The position numbers and the translations under genes are program-made. A DNA stretch of 64,000 nt from Neobacillus sp. SuZ13 (GTDB taxonomy: Bacteria > Bacillota > Bacilli > Bacillales > Cytobacillaceae), in contig NZ_CP126107.1 in the NCBI RefSeq assembly GCF_030123365.1, positions 1,473,501-1,537,500 on the forward strand, written 5' to 3'. The notes beneath the pieces were generated by a model. The model was given only the letters and a program-made list of their open reading frames with translations, made no database searches and had not been told where the DNA came from. Positions 53,390 to 62,428 of this stretch are shown here, piece after piece; the stretch's first letter is position 1, and the number at the start of each line of letters is the position of its first letter.

Positions 53390-54224
53390 GAACATTATTG
53401 CTGCCGTTGCTCAAAAAGATATTAAAAACACTTTTTCTTCTAAAAAGATATGGGTACCAATGATCATCCTTCCTTTAATTCTATGTATTTTACTCCCAGC
53501 AATATTTGCTTATGTTGGTTTAAATACAGGATTAATTGGGGAATCCTCACAGGATCTAGAAAAACCAATCAATGCCATCATCAAGAACTTTCCGAATGAA
53601 GAGTTAAGAAATACCCTAGCTGCACTACCGACACTAGGATACAAATCGGTTTATTTTTTCTTAAACTTTATGATTATCCCGTTTTTCTTAATGACTGCTA
53701 TCATCAATTCAATGGTTACTTCTTCGAATAGCTTTGCAGGGGAGAAGGAGAGAAATACATTGGAAACATTATTATTCGCTCCGATCACAGTTACTGAATT
53801 GTTTTTTGGCAAGGTGATTGCATCCTTTATCCCTACTATAGTCATAACGTTTGTGGCTTTTTTACTTAATGCAGTGATTGTAAATCTAATTACTTATCGA
53901 ATTTTTAATGAAATTTTATTTTTGAATTCAACCTGGTTGCTTTTAATGTTTTGGGTTATCCCAGCCTTAGTGATCTTTAATATCGTTTTGAATGTGCTAG
54001 TTTCCGCCAGAGTAAAATCCTTTCAGGAAGCACAACAATTTGGCGGTATTATGGTGTTACCTGTCGTCGGCCTTATTATCAGCCAAGTAAGCGGGCTTTT
54101 CTTTCTAAGTCCACTAACCTTATTCTTAATTGGAGTAGGTTTATTGGTTGCTAATGGAATACTCCTTAAACTCATCACCAAATTTAACCAAAGAAACACC
54201 CTATTTGAAAGCCAAATTCACTAA
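53382..54224 (+). CDS. ABC transporter permease (NatB-like, ABC-2 type)
   Basis: The 280-residue ABC-2 permease has an N-terminal helix, a central extracellular part and five C-terminal hydrophobic segments. It contains SSNSFAGEKERNTLETLLFAPI, the classic coupling pattern of NatB/YhaP-like permeases. The likely function is export of an ion, drug or peptide together with the preceding ATPase. The substrate is unknown. Confidence 0.88.
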   Translation: MNKNIIAAVAQKDIKNTFSSKKIWVPMIILPLILCILLPAIFAYVGLNTGLIGESSQDLEKPINAIIKNFPNEELRNTLAALPTLGYKSVYFFLNFMIIPFFLMTAIINSMVTSSNSFAGEKERNTLETLLFAPITVTELFFGKVIASFIPTIVITFVAFLLNAVIVNLITYRIFNEILFLNSTWLLLMFWVIPALVIFNIVLNVLVSARVKSFQEAQQFGGIMVLPVVGLIISQVSGLFFLSPLTLFLIGVGLLVANGILLKLITKFNQRNTLFESQIH

Positions 54225-54233
54225 AAACCTGTA

Positions 54234-54283
54234 TTTGTCCGCTGAAGGTGGACGAATGTCTTTATGTGGTGCCTGACACCAAA
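54234..54283. repeat. Composite repeat with GGTGCCTGACACC, copy at 54.27 kb
   Basis: TTTGTCC...GGACGAATGTCTTT is followed by GTGGTGCCTGACACCAAA (core 54268-54280). It is the third composite copy, just after the ABC permease stop. Confidence 0.75.
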
Positions 54284-54381
54284 TCTTTTTGGGGAAAAAT
54301 TTTTTAAATTTTTCGAACAAAGTGTTTGAATTTTTAGAAAATTAACTGTATAATTAGAAAAAACGTAAGGAGTTGATTTCC

Positions 54382-54576
54382 ATGGAAAAGAAATTACTTA
54401 ATTCACCACAACATTCGGATGAGAATACAGATGCTGTTGTTGCAGAAATGTTTCTAAATAATGCCCTGCTAGAATTTAGACGGGAGAAAATCCGCAAGGA
54501 AATCGACCACACATTACTACATGGGGATAAGGAATTATTCCTAAAATTAACAGAAGAGTTAAAAAAGATTTCCTAA
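54382..54576 (+). CDS. IDEAL domain protein
   Basis: The 64-residue protein consists of an IDEAL domain: AEMFLNNALLEFRREKIRKEID near residues 20-41, then LHGDKELFLKLTEEL. This domain is found in small regulators of Bacillaceae and at the end of YpiB; its job here is not known. The ATG is nine bases after AAGGAG; the upstream TTG at 54373 is too close to that site. It has its own terminator. Confidence 0.82.
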   Translation: MEKKLLNSPQHSDENTDAVVAEMFLNNALLEFRREKIRKEIDHTLLHGDKELFLKLTEELKKIS

Positions 54577-54604
54577 GTTATCGATTAATGGATCCTATTC
54601 TTTA

Positions 54605-54642
54605 AAAAAGAAGCCTATCCAGATATGGATGGGCTTCTTTCT
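54605..54642 (+). terminator. Terminator after the IDEAL gene
   Basis: AAAGAAGCCTATCC pairs with GGATGGGCTTCTTT (one G-U pair) over AGATAT, then CTG. Confidence 0.82.
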
Positions 54643-54699
54643 GTTTACATATAAATGAGTGTCCTTAACAAAAATCTAATTTTTATTAATGATTCAAAA

Positions 54700-54738
54700 T
54701 AATAGGGAACCAATCCAATAGGATTGGTTCCCTTATTG
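54700..54738 (-). terminator. Terminator of the PepSY operon
   Basis: AGGGAACCAATCC and GGATTGGTTCCCT form a perfect stem over AATA. On the minus strand it is followed by ATTATTTT, just after the repeat-rich PepSY gene. Confidence 0.8.
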
Positions 54739-54761
54739 GGGATTACTCATAAGGAATCATC

Positions 54762-55394
54762 TCAGATATTATCGTCATCGCCGCTATGTCTGTTTTGATG
54801 AGCCCCATCATCCGCTTTGTTGTCGTCATCACCGCTATGTCTGTTTTGATAAGCCCCACCATCAGCTTTGTTATCGTCATCGCCGCTATGTCTGTTTTGA
54901 TGAGTGCCGTCATCCGCTTTGTTGTCGTCATCGCCGCTATGTCTGTTTTGATGAGCTCCGTCATCCGATTTGTTATCGTCGTCGCTGTTATCATCATCGT
55001 GCTCAACTCTAACTACTTTTCCGGATTCAGCATCGATCCTTACCTCTGCTTCACCCGTGTTCGTGTTTAGCTCAACTTTATATTCCATTCTACCATGCTC
55101 TAATTCTTGTTCAATTTCAACTACTGTTCCATTTACTTCACTAATTGCAATCTCTTTTGCTTTTTCCGCCGTAATTAAATTAGGATTAGTTGCTGCTGTA
55201 CTATTGCTGTCATCAGTTTCCACTTTAATAGTTGTTTGGCCTTGGTCATTTCCATTAACATTTGTACTTATTTTTTTATCTTCCTGATGGATAGAATCCT
55301 CTGCACGTGTATCATTTTTTGAAGCCCCCACTGCAACGGCCCCGCCCAAGATTAATAACCCAGATAATGCACCAACAATAAATTTATTTTTCAT
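54762..55394 (-). CDS. PepSY-domain protein with Asp/His-rich tandem repeats
   Basis: The 210-residue secreted protein has an N-terminal hydrophobic signal (residues 5-24), an acidic spacer, one PepSY domain (about residues 72-132; AKEIAISEVNGTVVEIE, then GEAEVRIDAESGKVV) and a C-terminal tail. The tail (residues 138-205) is four exact-length 17-residue repeats DDDNKxDxGxxQNRHSG and a partial fifth. Related YkoI/YkoJ proteins are extracytoplasmic. The repeat suggests metal or calcium binding, but this is inference. It is the last gene of the operon. Confidence 0.85.
   Translation of the reverse strand: MKNKFIVGALSGLLILGGAVAVGASKNDTRAEDSIHQEDKKISTNVNGNDQGQTTIKVETDDSNSTAATNPNLITAEKAKEIAISEVNGTVVEIEQELEHGRMEYKVELNTNTGEAEVRIDAESGKVVRVEHDDDNSDDDNKSDDGAHQNRHSGDDDNKADDGTHQNRHSGDDDNKADGGAYQNRHSGDDDNKADDGAHQNRHSGDDDNI
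54780..54983. repeat. Four 51-bp tandem repeats inside the PepSY gene
   Basis: Four in-frame 51-bp copies encode DDDNKxDxGxxQNRHSG, with small codon differences between copies. A partial fifth copy follows at the C-terminus. The length of this array may vary between strains. Confidence 0.88.
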
Positions 55395-55520
55395 TAAAAA
55401 TTCCTCCTTTGTGTTTGTTTACTTCACTAATAGAATATCCAGTGAAGATTAGAGCAAAAGGGGGAAAAACATTAGAATTTAATGAGAATCATCATTAGTG
55501 TAAACTATCTGTTCTTTACT

Positions 55521-56273
55521 TTAGTCATCATCTTCCTTTTTATCATCATCGCTACTGCGATCGTCCCATGAAACCGACATAACATTGCCTGTAATGGAAT
55601 GTATTTGTACAATTGCTTCTCTGTCATCCTGGGTCTCAACTTCAACAAGGTAGTAGGTTTGTTCACCTTTTGTTTCCAGCCAAATATGTTCCACAATCCC
55701 ATTTACTTGTTTCTTTGCAATATCACGTGCCTCTTCCTCAGTAAGTCTCTTACTGGAAGAAGTATTATTTTGTGTAGTAGTTGAGGAGAGAATCTCTCCA
55801 GTATGAGCATCCACTATGAGTGTAGTTTGATTATTTCCTTTTTTTACGACTGCCTTGTATATCGTTTCGTCCTCGCTGGTTATTTTTTCAAATGATGTAA
55901 TCGTTCCTTTTACCTTGGCTAATATGATTTTTTTAATTTCATCTTCTGATTTAAATGTAACCTCTGGTTGATTAAGAGGTGGAGACTTCGTTTCTTTTTT
56001 GATAAATGACAGGACTTTTCCAGAAATCGCATTTAGTTCGATCTGATAAATAGTATCCTTTTTCTCTAAATCTATATGGTATTGCTGGTCATCAGTTAAC
56101 TTAATTTGAATAACTGTTCCCTGATAGCGGTCCTGGACAAGCTTTTGTGCTGCCTGTTTTGATAAAATTTCAGCCGATGCTTCGGTCGGGCCGAACATTT
56201 GCCAACTAAAATAAATGAGAAAGGCAAAAATAAGAAAGCCTATTATCATCCAGAACCCAGTTTTTTTCTTCAT
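55521..56273 (-). CDS. PepSY-domain membrane-anchored protein (YkoI/YkoJ-like)
   Basis: The 250-residue protein has an N-terminal membrane anchor (residues 5-25) and three successive PepSY-type repeats (about residues 38-90, 108-162 and 175-235), each ending in a GEILS/GKVLS-like turn. An acidic tail (DDRSSDDDKKEDDD) follows. PepSY domains are thought to control peptidases or take part in envelope signalling. It sits downstream of the two-component pair, as ykoI/ykoJ do in B. subtilis. Confidence 0.85.
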   Translation of the reverse strand: MKKKTGFWMIIGFLIFAFLIYFSWQMFGPTEASAEILSKQAAQKLVQDRYQGTVIQIKLTDDQQYHIDLEKKDTIYQIELNAISGKVLSFIKKETKSPPLNQPEVTFKSEDEIKKIILAKVKGTITSFEKITSEDETIYKAVVKKGNNQTTLIVDAHTGEILSSTTTQNNTSSSKRLTEEEARDIAKKQVNGIVEHIWLETKGEQTYYLVEVETQDDREAIVQIHSITGNVMSVSWDDRSSDDDKKEDDD

Positions 56274-56341
56274 TCTTTCACCTCACCACGTAAAGTACAT
56301 TTATTTTCTAATATGAAGATTAGAAATTGCTGAGAAATGGA

Positions 56342-57703
56342 TTAATTTTTATTAGTTTTAATAAAAAGAGTTGCCGTGGTTCCAACTCCTTCTTCACTTT
56401 CAAGGAGAATCCTGATACCAATGGCATCAGCAATTTCCTTTGCTAATGATAAGCCAAGTCCAGAACCGCCTTTTTTTCTATTTCTTGCTTTATCAACACG
56501 GTAAAAACGGTCAAAGACCTTTGGCAGTTCATCTTTTTGAATGCCGATTCCCTTGTCGGCTATACTTATAAATGCCTCATCATGCTTTATTCCTAAATTA
56601 ACTGTAATGGCATCATCACTATATTTCCGTGCATTATCAAGAAAGATATACAGTAGCTGCTTTAGTTTCTTTTCATCCGTAACAACCGTTTTCTGAAAAT
56701 TGTTTTTCTGCTGAAAATGTATTTCTCTATTATAAGCACTTTGAAAGGCCTTAACCGTTCGCAGCATAAAGTCGCTAAGATTTAGCTCAGACTTTTGGAT
56801 ATTCCACTGCTCGTGATGCTTAGCCAACAGTAACAGCTGTTCAGTCATGTCTTTCATGCGAACTGCTTCGGAATGAATCGCTTCAATCGATTCGGCAAAA
56901 AGCTCCGGTTCCTTTAATCCTCTCCGCTTTAAAAGACTAGCATAGCTCTCAATAATGGTTAACGGGGTTTTAAATTCATGAGAAGCATTTGAAACAAACT
57001 GTTTTTGTTTTTCGTAATTTGTTTCAAGTAAATCGATCATATGGTTAAAGGTTTCTCCCATTTGATAAAGTTCGTCCTTTGATTTTCCATCAAGCGTCAG
57101 CCTCTTGAAGCGGCCGCTCTGTCTAATTTCTTTCATGGTCTTAATCATGGATGTAACAGGGTTGGTAATCAGTTTACTGAGAATCCGGCTGGAAACAACT
57201 ACAGGAATTAGTGCCAGAAGTGTCACCAAAATCAAGACAAGCCTCAGAATTTTTAAGTTATCAGTTGCAGGCTGAATGCTTTTAGTCACTTGAAGATTTG
57301 CGACACTTCCATCTAGTAAAATAATAGGCATAGACTCAAAGGTATATGACTTTTTTTGAAAAACAATAAAAGTACTAACTTCCCCTTGATGAAACTCGGC
57401 TTTTCTTCCGATTAAAGCTTGCTCTGTGGGGCTTGTGACTGTTGATAAGGGGTTGTTATCCTCTGTGACAAATTGGATCATTCCATTGATAGGGACGTAA
57501 GAACGTAAAAGTTCTGCCTCAGAAATGGAACCAAGTGATTTCCCAATATCATTTGTCGTTTTTTCCATTTCCTTTGCGGAGGTGTTTAATTCACTGTTGA
57601 GAATTAATTTGTTAAAGGTGTAATACACAGATAGATTCATCACTATCAATAAGGCGGCAAATAACACGGCAGTATAAAAATTTATTTTATTACTAAGTTT
57701 CAT
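56342..57703 (-). CDS. Sensor histidine kinase (YkoH-like)
   Basis: This 453-residue kinase has two membrane helices (about residues 8-30 and 152-175) that enclose an extracellular sensor of about 120 residues. A HAMP domain follows, then the H-box SNASHEFKTPLT and an ATPase domain with DKGIGIQKDELPKVFDRFYRVD and GGSGLGLSLAKEI. It overlaps the response regulator by ATGA. The PepSY proteins downstream may tune its signal. Confidence 0.9.
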   Translation of the reverse strand: MKLSNKINFYTAVLFAALLIVMNLSVYYTFNKLILNSELNTSAKEMEKTTNDIGKSLGSISEAELLRSYVPINGMIQFVTEDNNPLSTVTSPTEQALIGRKAEFHQGEVSTFIVFQKKSYTFESMPIILLDGSVANLQVTKSIQPATDNLKILRLVLILVTLLALIPVVVSSRILSKLITNPVTSMIKTMKEIRQSGRFKRLTLDGKSKDELYQMGETFNHMIDLLETNYEKQKQFVSNASHEFKTPLTIIESYASLLKRRGLKEPELFAESIEAIHSEAVRMKDMTEQLLLLAKHHEQWNIQKSELNLSDFMLRTVKAFQSAYNREIHFQQKNNFQKTVVTDEKKLKQLLYIFLDNARKYSDDAITVNLGIKHDEAFISIADKGIGIQKDELPKVFDRFYRVDKARNRKKGGSGLGLSLAKEIADAIGIRILLESEEGVGTTATLFIKTNKN

Positions 57704-58395
57704 TTAGCTTCCTTTAAGACATACCCGACACCACGGACGGTATGGATTAATGCGGGCTTATTCTGCTGTTCTAATTTTTTTCTGACATATCGAATATAAA
57801 CATCGACTACATTTGTGTCACCGATAAAGTCATATCCCCAGACTGCTTCCAAAATTTGATCTCTGTTTAATACCTGCCGCTTATTTATTAATAAATAAAC
57901 CAACAAATCGAACTCTCTAGGAGTTAATTCAATGGCATCTTCTCCACGAAAAATTTCCCTTGTTTTTGAATTTACTTTTAGGTCAGCAAATATTAATAAA
58001 CTTTCGTCTTCCTGAGGATGTTCTACAGCTTTAACCCTTAAAGCAGCACGGACCCGCGCTAATACCTCTTCAATTTGAAAAGGCTTTGTTATATAATCAT
58101 TTGCCCCATAATCCAGTCCTGACACTTTATCTTCAACCGAACTTTTGGCAGTTAGTAAAAGAACAGGTGTGATTTGGTCGTTTATCCGTATCCGCCTGAG
58201 CAGTTCAATTCCGCTGATTCCAGGGAGCATGACATCAAGTAAGATTAAGTCCCATTTCCCCTTCTTGTATGCTTCAAATGCTTCTAGACCATCATTTACC
58301 TTTGTTACCATATATCCTTCGTACTCAAGTTCGATCTCAAGAAGCCGAGCGATCTTTTCTTCATCTTCAACCACTAGAATGGTTTCCTTTTTCAT
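57700..58395 (-). CDS. OmpR-family response regulator (YkoG-like)
   Basis: The 231-residue protein has a receiver domain (acidic pair near residues 10-12, phospho-acceptor Asp54, TKPF lysine) and a C-terminal winged helix (LTPREFDLLVYLLINKRQVLNRDQILEAVWG). It is the first gene of a ykoGHIJ-like operon and stands divergent from pabB across 175 bases. Confidence 0.92.
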   Translation of the reverse strand: MKKETILVVEDEEKIARLLEIELEYEGYMVTKVNDGLEAFEAYKKGKWDLILLDVMLPGISGIELLRRIRINDQITPVLLLTAKSSVEDKVSGLDYGANDYITKPFQIEEVLARVRAALRVKAVEHPQEDESLLIFADLKVNSKTREIFRGEDAIELTPREFDLLVYLLINKRQVLNRDQILEAVWGYDFIGDTNVVDVYIRYVRKKLEQQNKPALIHTVRGVGYVLKEAK

Positions 58396-58511
58396 AAGTG
58401 AGCCCCCTTAGAAATTGAATATTACTAATTTATTACCCTTTTCCACAGCCAGTTAATAAATTCCTTTTAATGATTGAAAAAAATATCGACCTGCAACCTC
58501 ACAACAAGAGT

Positions 58512-58524
58512 GGTGCCTGACACC
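58512..58524. repeat. GGTGCCTGACACC palindrome, copy at 58.5 kb
   Basis: A short-form copy of the dispersed palindrome between the divergent two-component operon and pabB. It is followed by CTTTTC. Confidence 0.75.
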
Positions 58525-58570
58525 CTTTTCAAGTATGATGAAAAAAGAGAAAAGTTAAGGAGTGAATTGA

Positions 58571-59962
58571 TTGACACAACTTCATTTATACTGTAAGAAA
58601 ATTCCTTTTACTTATTCAAGGTTTTTTAGCCAATATCGTGTACTGGGTGAGAAAAACACCCATCATGTGCTGTTGGAAAGCGGCCGCGGCGGGCGCTACA
58701 GCATTGCTGCATTTCAGCCTGAGACGATAATAAAAGGGAAAAACCATATGCTTGAAATTCAAAATGAAAATGGTACCGAGAAACAGGAAGGGAATCCATT
58801 ACACTTATTGATGGAATATATGAATCGGTATCATGTCGATAAAATAGAAGGTCTTCCTAGTTTCCTAGGAGGTGCAATTGGTTACATAAGCTATGATTAT
58901 GCTAGGTATATTGAAGTCCTTCCGGATCTAGCAACAGATGACTTACAAATACCGGAAATCTACTTTTTTATTGTGAAAGAATGGTTTGTCTTTGATCATA
59001 AAGAAGAGATTTTGTGGCTTATGTTTTTAGCTGAAAATGACCAGGGGATGGAAGAAAAAATTTCCTTATGGGAAAAACAATGGATTCAAGACATCCCTTC
59101 CATTCAAATAAAAAAGCCTAGAGAAAGTAACAATAATAATCTAGAGGTTTCAATGACAGAAGATGAATTTATTCAGGCTGTAATCAAGATTCAGCAATAT
59201 ATTGGACAAGGCGATGTATTTCAGGTGAACCTTGCCGTCCGCCAATCAAAACCGATTGATATAGAAGCAATAGAAGTGTATGAACAATTAAGGTCCTTAA
59301 ATCCATCTCCTTATATGGCCTATCTTCATACTCCGGAATTTCAACTTGTAAGTGGGTCGCCTGAACTTCTTGTTAAAAAGGACGGACTAGAAGTAAGTAC
59401 ACGTCCGATCGCAGGCACTCGTTCAAGGGGTAAAAATCACGAAGAAGACATCCAACTTGCGAATGAATTAATTGAAAATGAAAAAGAGCGTGCGGAACAT
59501 GTGATGTTGGTGGATTTAGAGCGAAATGATCTTGGTAGGGTATGTAAGTATGGGACCGTCGAGGTCAATGAATTTATGGTCATTGAAAAGTATTCCCATG
59601 TCATGCATATTGTCTCCAATGTAAGAGGAGAATTAGCGGAGGACAAATCAAGCTTTGATATCATTGATTCTGTATTCCCGGGAGGAACTATAACTGGCGC
59701 TCCTAAAGTCCGTACAATGGAAATAATTGAGGAACTTGAGCCCGTTCAAAGAGGAGTGTACACCGGTTCTCTTGGCTGGATTGATTTTAGCGGCGATTTA
59801 GAATTAAACATTATTATCCGCACCATGCTTGTTAAAGATGGGATGGCACATGTGCAGGCCGGGGCAGGAATCGTTATTGATTCTAATCCAAAGCATGAGT
59901 ACAAAGAATCGATGAAAAAAGCAGCTGCATTATGGAAAGCGAAAGAAATGGCAGAGGAGTAA
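58571..59962 (+). CDS. pabB: Aminodeoxychorismate synthase component I
   Basis: PabB makes 4-amino-4-deoxychorismate from chorismate and ammonia for folate synthesis. The 463-residue protein has [36 protein letters not shown] and [19 protein letters not shown]. It matches B. subtilis PabB rather than TrpE in its N-terminal half ([12 protein letters not shown]) and shares the Ala in PIAGT with that PabB. Start TTG after AAGGAG. pabA follows after five bases. Confidence 0.93.
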   Translation: MTQLHLYCKKIPFTYSRFFSQYRVLGEKNTHHVLLESGRGGRYSIAAFQPETIIKGKNHMLEIQNENGTEKQEGNPLHLLMEYMNRYHVDKIEGLPSFLGGAIGYISYDYARYIEVLPDLATDDLQIPEIYFFIVKEWFVFDHKEEILWLMFLAENDQGMEEKISLWEKQWIQDIPSIQIKKPRESNNNNLEVSMTEDEFIQAVIKIQQYIGQGDVFQVNLAVRQSKPIDIEAIEVYEQLRSLNPSPYMAYLHTPEFQLVSGSPELLVKKDGLEVSTRPIAGTRSRGKNHEEDIQLANELIENEKERAEHVMLVDLERNDLGRVCKYGTVEVNEFMVIEKYSHVMHIVSNVRGELAEDKSSFDIIDSVFPGGTITGAPKVRTMEIIEELEPVQRGVYTGSLGWIDFSGDLELNIIIRTMLVKDGMAHVQAGAGIVIDSNPKHEYKESMKKAAALWKAKEMAEE

Positions 59963-59967
59963 GAGCA

Positions 59968-60561
59968 ATGATATTTATGATAGATAATTACGATTCCTTT
60001 ACCTTTAATTTAGTGCAATATTTAGGTGAATTGGGAGAAGAATTAGTGGTTAAGCGAAATAATCAAACATCGATAGCAGAGATTACAAAACTACAACCTG
60101 AATTCTTAATGGTGTCTCCAGGGCCATGCAGTCCAAATGAAGCTGGAATCAGCTTGGATGCGATTCAAGCATTCGCAGGGAAAATCCCGATATTCGGTGT
60201 GTGCCTAGGCCAGCAAGCAATTGCTCAGGCTTTTAATGGAGATGTTATTCGCGCGGAAAGGCTGATGCACGGGAAAACATCCGATATGTATCATGACGGA
60301 AAGACAATTTTTCGAGGATTGCCAAACCCGTTTCCTGCTACTCGATACCATTCATTAATAGTCAAACGAGAGACATTGCCTGAATGCTTTGAGATTTCCG
60401 CATGGACAAAAGAAGGAGAAATTATGGCCATTCGTCATAAAGAGTTACCGATTGAAGGAGTCCAGTTTCACCCCGAATCTATTTTAACAACATCGGGAAA
60501 AGAGTTGTTACGTAACTTCGTCCATCACTATAAAAATATTGCTATTCAAAAGGGTCATTAA
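59968..60561 (+). CDS. pabA: Glutamine amidotransferase subunit PabA/TrpG
   Basis: The 197-residue class I amidotransferase has catalytic Cys79 in [11 protein letters not shown] and the His-Glu pair in FHPESIL. It provides ammonia to PabB, and in Bacillus the same protein may also serve anthranilate synthase. It begins at the ATG six bases after the pabB stop. A longer upstream extension overlaps pabB and is not used. Confidence 0.93.
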   Translation: MIFMIDNYDSFTFNLVQYLGELGEELVVKRNNQTSIAEITKLQPEFLMVSPGPCSPNEAGISLDAIQAFAGKIPIFGVCLGQQAIAQAFNGDVIRAERLMHGKTSDMYHDGKTIFRGLPNPFPATRYHSLIVKRETLPECFEISAWTKEGEIMAIRHKELPIEGVQFHPESILTTSGKELLRNFVHHYKNIAIQKGH

Positions 60562-60563
60562 TT

Positions 60564-61430
60564 ATGTTCATCTATTTAAACGGACAGTTTTTAACAAAAG
60601 AAGAGGCGATGATTTCCCCGTTTGATCATGGTTTTTTATATGGAATGGGGTTATTTGAAACGTTCCGGGTCTATGAAGGACATCCTTTCTTACTAGATGA
60701 CCATTTAGAGCGTCTTAATCAAGGATTAGAGGTTCTAAACATCAACTATCGTTTTGAGCGTAAAGAAACGAATAACATTTTGCAAGAATTATTAAAACTA
60801 AACGGTTTGACTAACGCTTATTTAAGGCTAAATGTCTCGGCCGGCATAGGGGATATTGGTTTGCAAGTGGAGCCTTACTTTGAACCAAACATTCTTTTTT
60901 TTCCTAAACCATTACCTCAAAGTGAGGGATTAACAGAAAAAAAGGCGGTATTATTGGAGTTGAAACGAAACAGTCCCGAAGGAAGTGAACGTCTTAAGTC
61001 CCATCATTTTATGAATAATATCTTGGCCAAAAGAGAGATAGGACATGCTGCAGATACAGAAGGGATTTTCCTAAATGAGAAAGGGTACATAGCAGAAGGA
61101 ATCGTTTCTAATATCTATTGGGTAAAAGGAAATGTCGTATACACCCCTTCTGTACAAACTGGTATTTTAAATGGGATTACACGCCAGTTTGTTTGTGAGT
61201 TAGCGAAGAAACATAATTTGAGTGTAGAAGAGGGGCTTTATTCCTTGGAACACAGCCTAGAGGCCGAAGAGATGTTTGTCACTAATTCCATACAAGAGAT
61301 CGTCCCCATTTCTATATTTGAAGGACATGAATTTCCTGGTAAACGTGGCCAAATTGTACAATTATTACATCGTGAATATCGCCACTATTGTAAAAGTCTG
61401 TGGTCAAGGCATGGATTAAGGAGTGAATAA
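60564..61430 (+). CDS. pabC: Aminodeoxychorismate lyase
   Basis: The 288-residue class IV PLP enzyme releases pyruvate from aminodeoxychorismate to give 4-aminobenzoate. It has DHGFLYGMGLFETFR near residue 21, the PLP-Lys in LKSHHFMNN (Lys145) and AEGIVSNIYWV with the phosphate-binding T/N residues. It follows pabA by two bases. In B. subtilis sul-folB-folK come next; here the next gene is a nucleotidyltransferase. Confidence 0.9.
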   Translation: MFIYLNGQFLTKEEAMISPFDHGFLYGMGLFETFRVYEGHPFLLDDHLERLNQGLEVLNINYRFERKETNNILQELLKLNGLTNAYLRLNVSAGIGDIGLQVEPYFEPNILFFPKPLPQSEGLTEKKAVLLELKRNSPEGSERLKSHHFMNNILAKREIGHAADTEGIFLNEKGYIAEGIVSNIYWVKGNVVYTPSVQTGILNGITRQFVCELAKKHNLSVEEGLYSLEHSLEAEEMFVTNSIQEIVPISIFEGHEFPGKRGQIVQLLHREYRHYCKSLWSRHGLRSE

Positions 61431-61432
61431 CC

Positions 61433-62203
61433 TTGAAAGAAAAAATACTCGCTGAAATCAAAAAAATTGAAGAACAATATGAAGTAAAAGTCTGTCTTGC
61501 CGTCGAGTCTGGGAGCAGAGCATGGGGATTTCCTTCTAAGGATAGTGATTATGATGTCCGATTTATTTATGTCCATCAAAAGGACTGGTATTTGAGCATT
61601 GACCAAAAGCGAGAAGTGATTGAACTTCCAATTAATGACCTCCTTGATATTAATGGTTGGGAAATTCGAAAGGCGCTCAAACTCTTTCGAAAATCCAATC
61701 CACCGCTAATGGAGTGGCTCCATTCGGGAATTGTGTATTATCAAGCTTTTTCATTAGTAGATCAATTAAAAGCAATCCAGAATCAAGTGTTCTTACCACA
61801 ATCCGCACTTTATCATTACTTAAATATGGCAAAAGGCAATTTTCGCGATTATCTCCGTGGAGACCATGTGAAAATTAAAAAGTACTTCTATGTTCTAAGA
61901 CCGGTATTAGCTTGTTTATGGATTGAAAGATACAATACAGTCCCGCCAATTGAATTTCAAGTACTAGTAGAAGAGCTTCTTGAAGAGGGGAAGTTAAAGC
62001 AGGAAATTCTAACCTTGCTAGCAAGGAAAATCAGCGGTGATGAACTCAATCTTGAGCCGAAGGTTAATGCCATCAATGAATTTTTAGAAAAAGAAATCAA
62101 TCGGCTTGAGGAATACACGAAAACCCTTAAAGTATCCAAAGAGGATATGACCCCAGTTTTGGATAATCTATTCCGAGATATTCTTGATGAGGTTTGGGCA
62201 TAA
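61433..62203 (+). CDS. YcgL-like nucleotidyltransferase (RlaP type)
   Basis: This 256-residue DNA-polymerase-beta-fold protein has the motif GSRAWGF (27-33) and the metal-binding DSDYDVRFIYV (Asp39 and Asp41). The remaining helical part resembles the YcgL/RlaP group linked to RNA repair; the substrate is unknown. Start TTG after AAGGAGTG. It begins two bases after pabC stops, so it is probably co-transcribed with the pab genes. Confidence 0.85.
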   Translation: MKEKILAEIKKIEEQYEVKVCLAVESGSRAWGFPSKDSDYDVRFIYVHQKDWYLSIDQKREVIELPINDLLDINGWEIRKALKLFRKSNPPLMEWLHSGIVYYQAFSLVDQLKAIQNQVFLPQSALYHYLNMAKGNFRDYLRGDHVKIKKYFYVLRPVLACLWIERYNTVPPIEFQVLVEELLEEGKLKQEILTLLARKISGDELNLEPKVNAINEFLEKEINRLEEYTKTLKVSKEDMTPVLDNLFRDILDEVWA

Positions 62204-62236
62204 TCACCTCAGTCTAAAAAATTTAATTTACTTTGG

Positions 62237-62272
62237 AAGCCACTTTATTTCAAAAGTGGCTTATTTTTTTTA
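62237..62272 (+). terminator. Terminator after the pab/YcgL operon
   Basis: AAGCCACTTT and AAAGTGGCTT form a perfect stem, followed by ATTTTTTTT. Confidence 0.9.
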
Positions 62273-62310
62273 TATAAATATAAGCGGTTGATAATTGTGA
62301 GAGCTATAAA

Positions 62311-62380
62311 AATTCATAATTTCTGCAAATTTTTGTTGTAGAATACCTTTTGAAATAAAATTTTAGTAGGAGGTAAATTT
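62311..62380 (+). promoter_or_regulatory. Conserved promoter/leader block, first copy
   Basis: CATAATTTCTGCAAATTTTT, then TAGAAT (62339-62344), then CCTTTTGAAATAAAATTTTAG and GGAGG. The same order of elements recurs upstream of the ydhK-like gene at 63636-63697. It suggests control by one regulator or an old duplication. Confidence 0.5.
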
Positions 62381-62428
62381 TTAAGTCAAGCTTTATCTAT
62401 CAAATTTATATTGATTTAAGGTGGTTAA

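Noticed and set aside
54780..54983. CRISPR-like array
   Set aside because: The repeats are contiguous 51-bp units without unique spacers and lie in a coding frame.
54786..55070. Plus-strand frame opposite the PepSY repeats
   Set aside because: The repetitive frame (SVLMSPIIRFVVV-type) is the mirror of the 51-bp tandem repeats in the real minus-strand gene.
58571..59962. Anthranilate synthase TrpE instead of PabB
   Set aside because: The PIAGT motif alone is ambiguous, but the N-terminal half, the pabA/pabC neighbours and similarity to B. subtilis PabB favour PabB.
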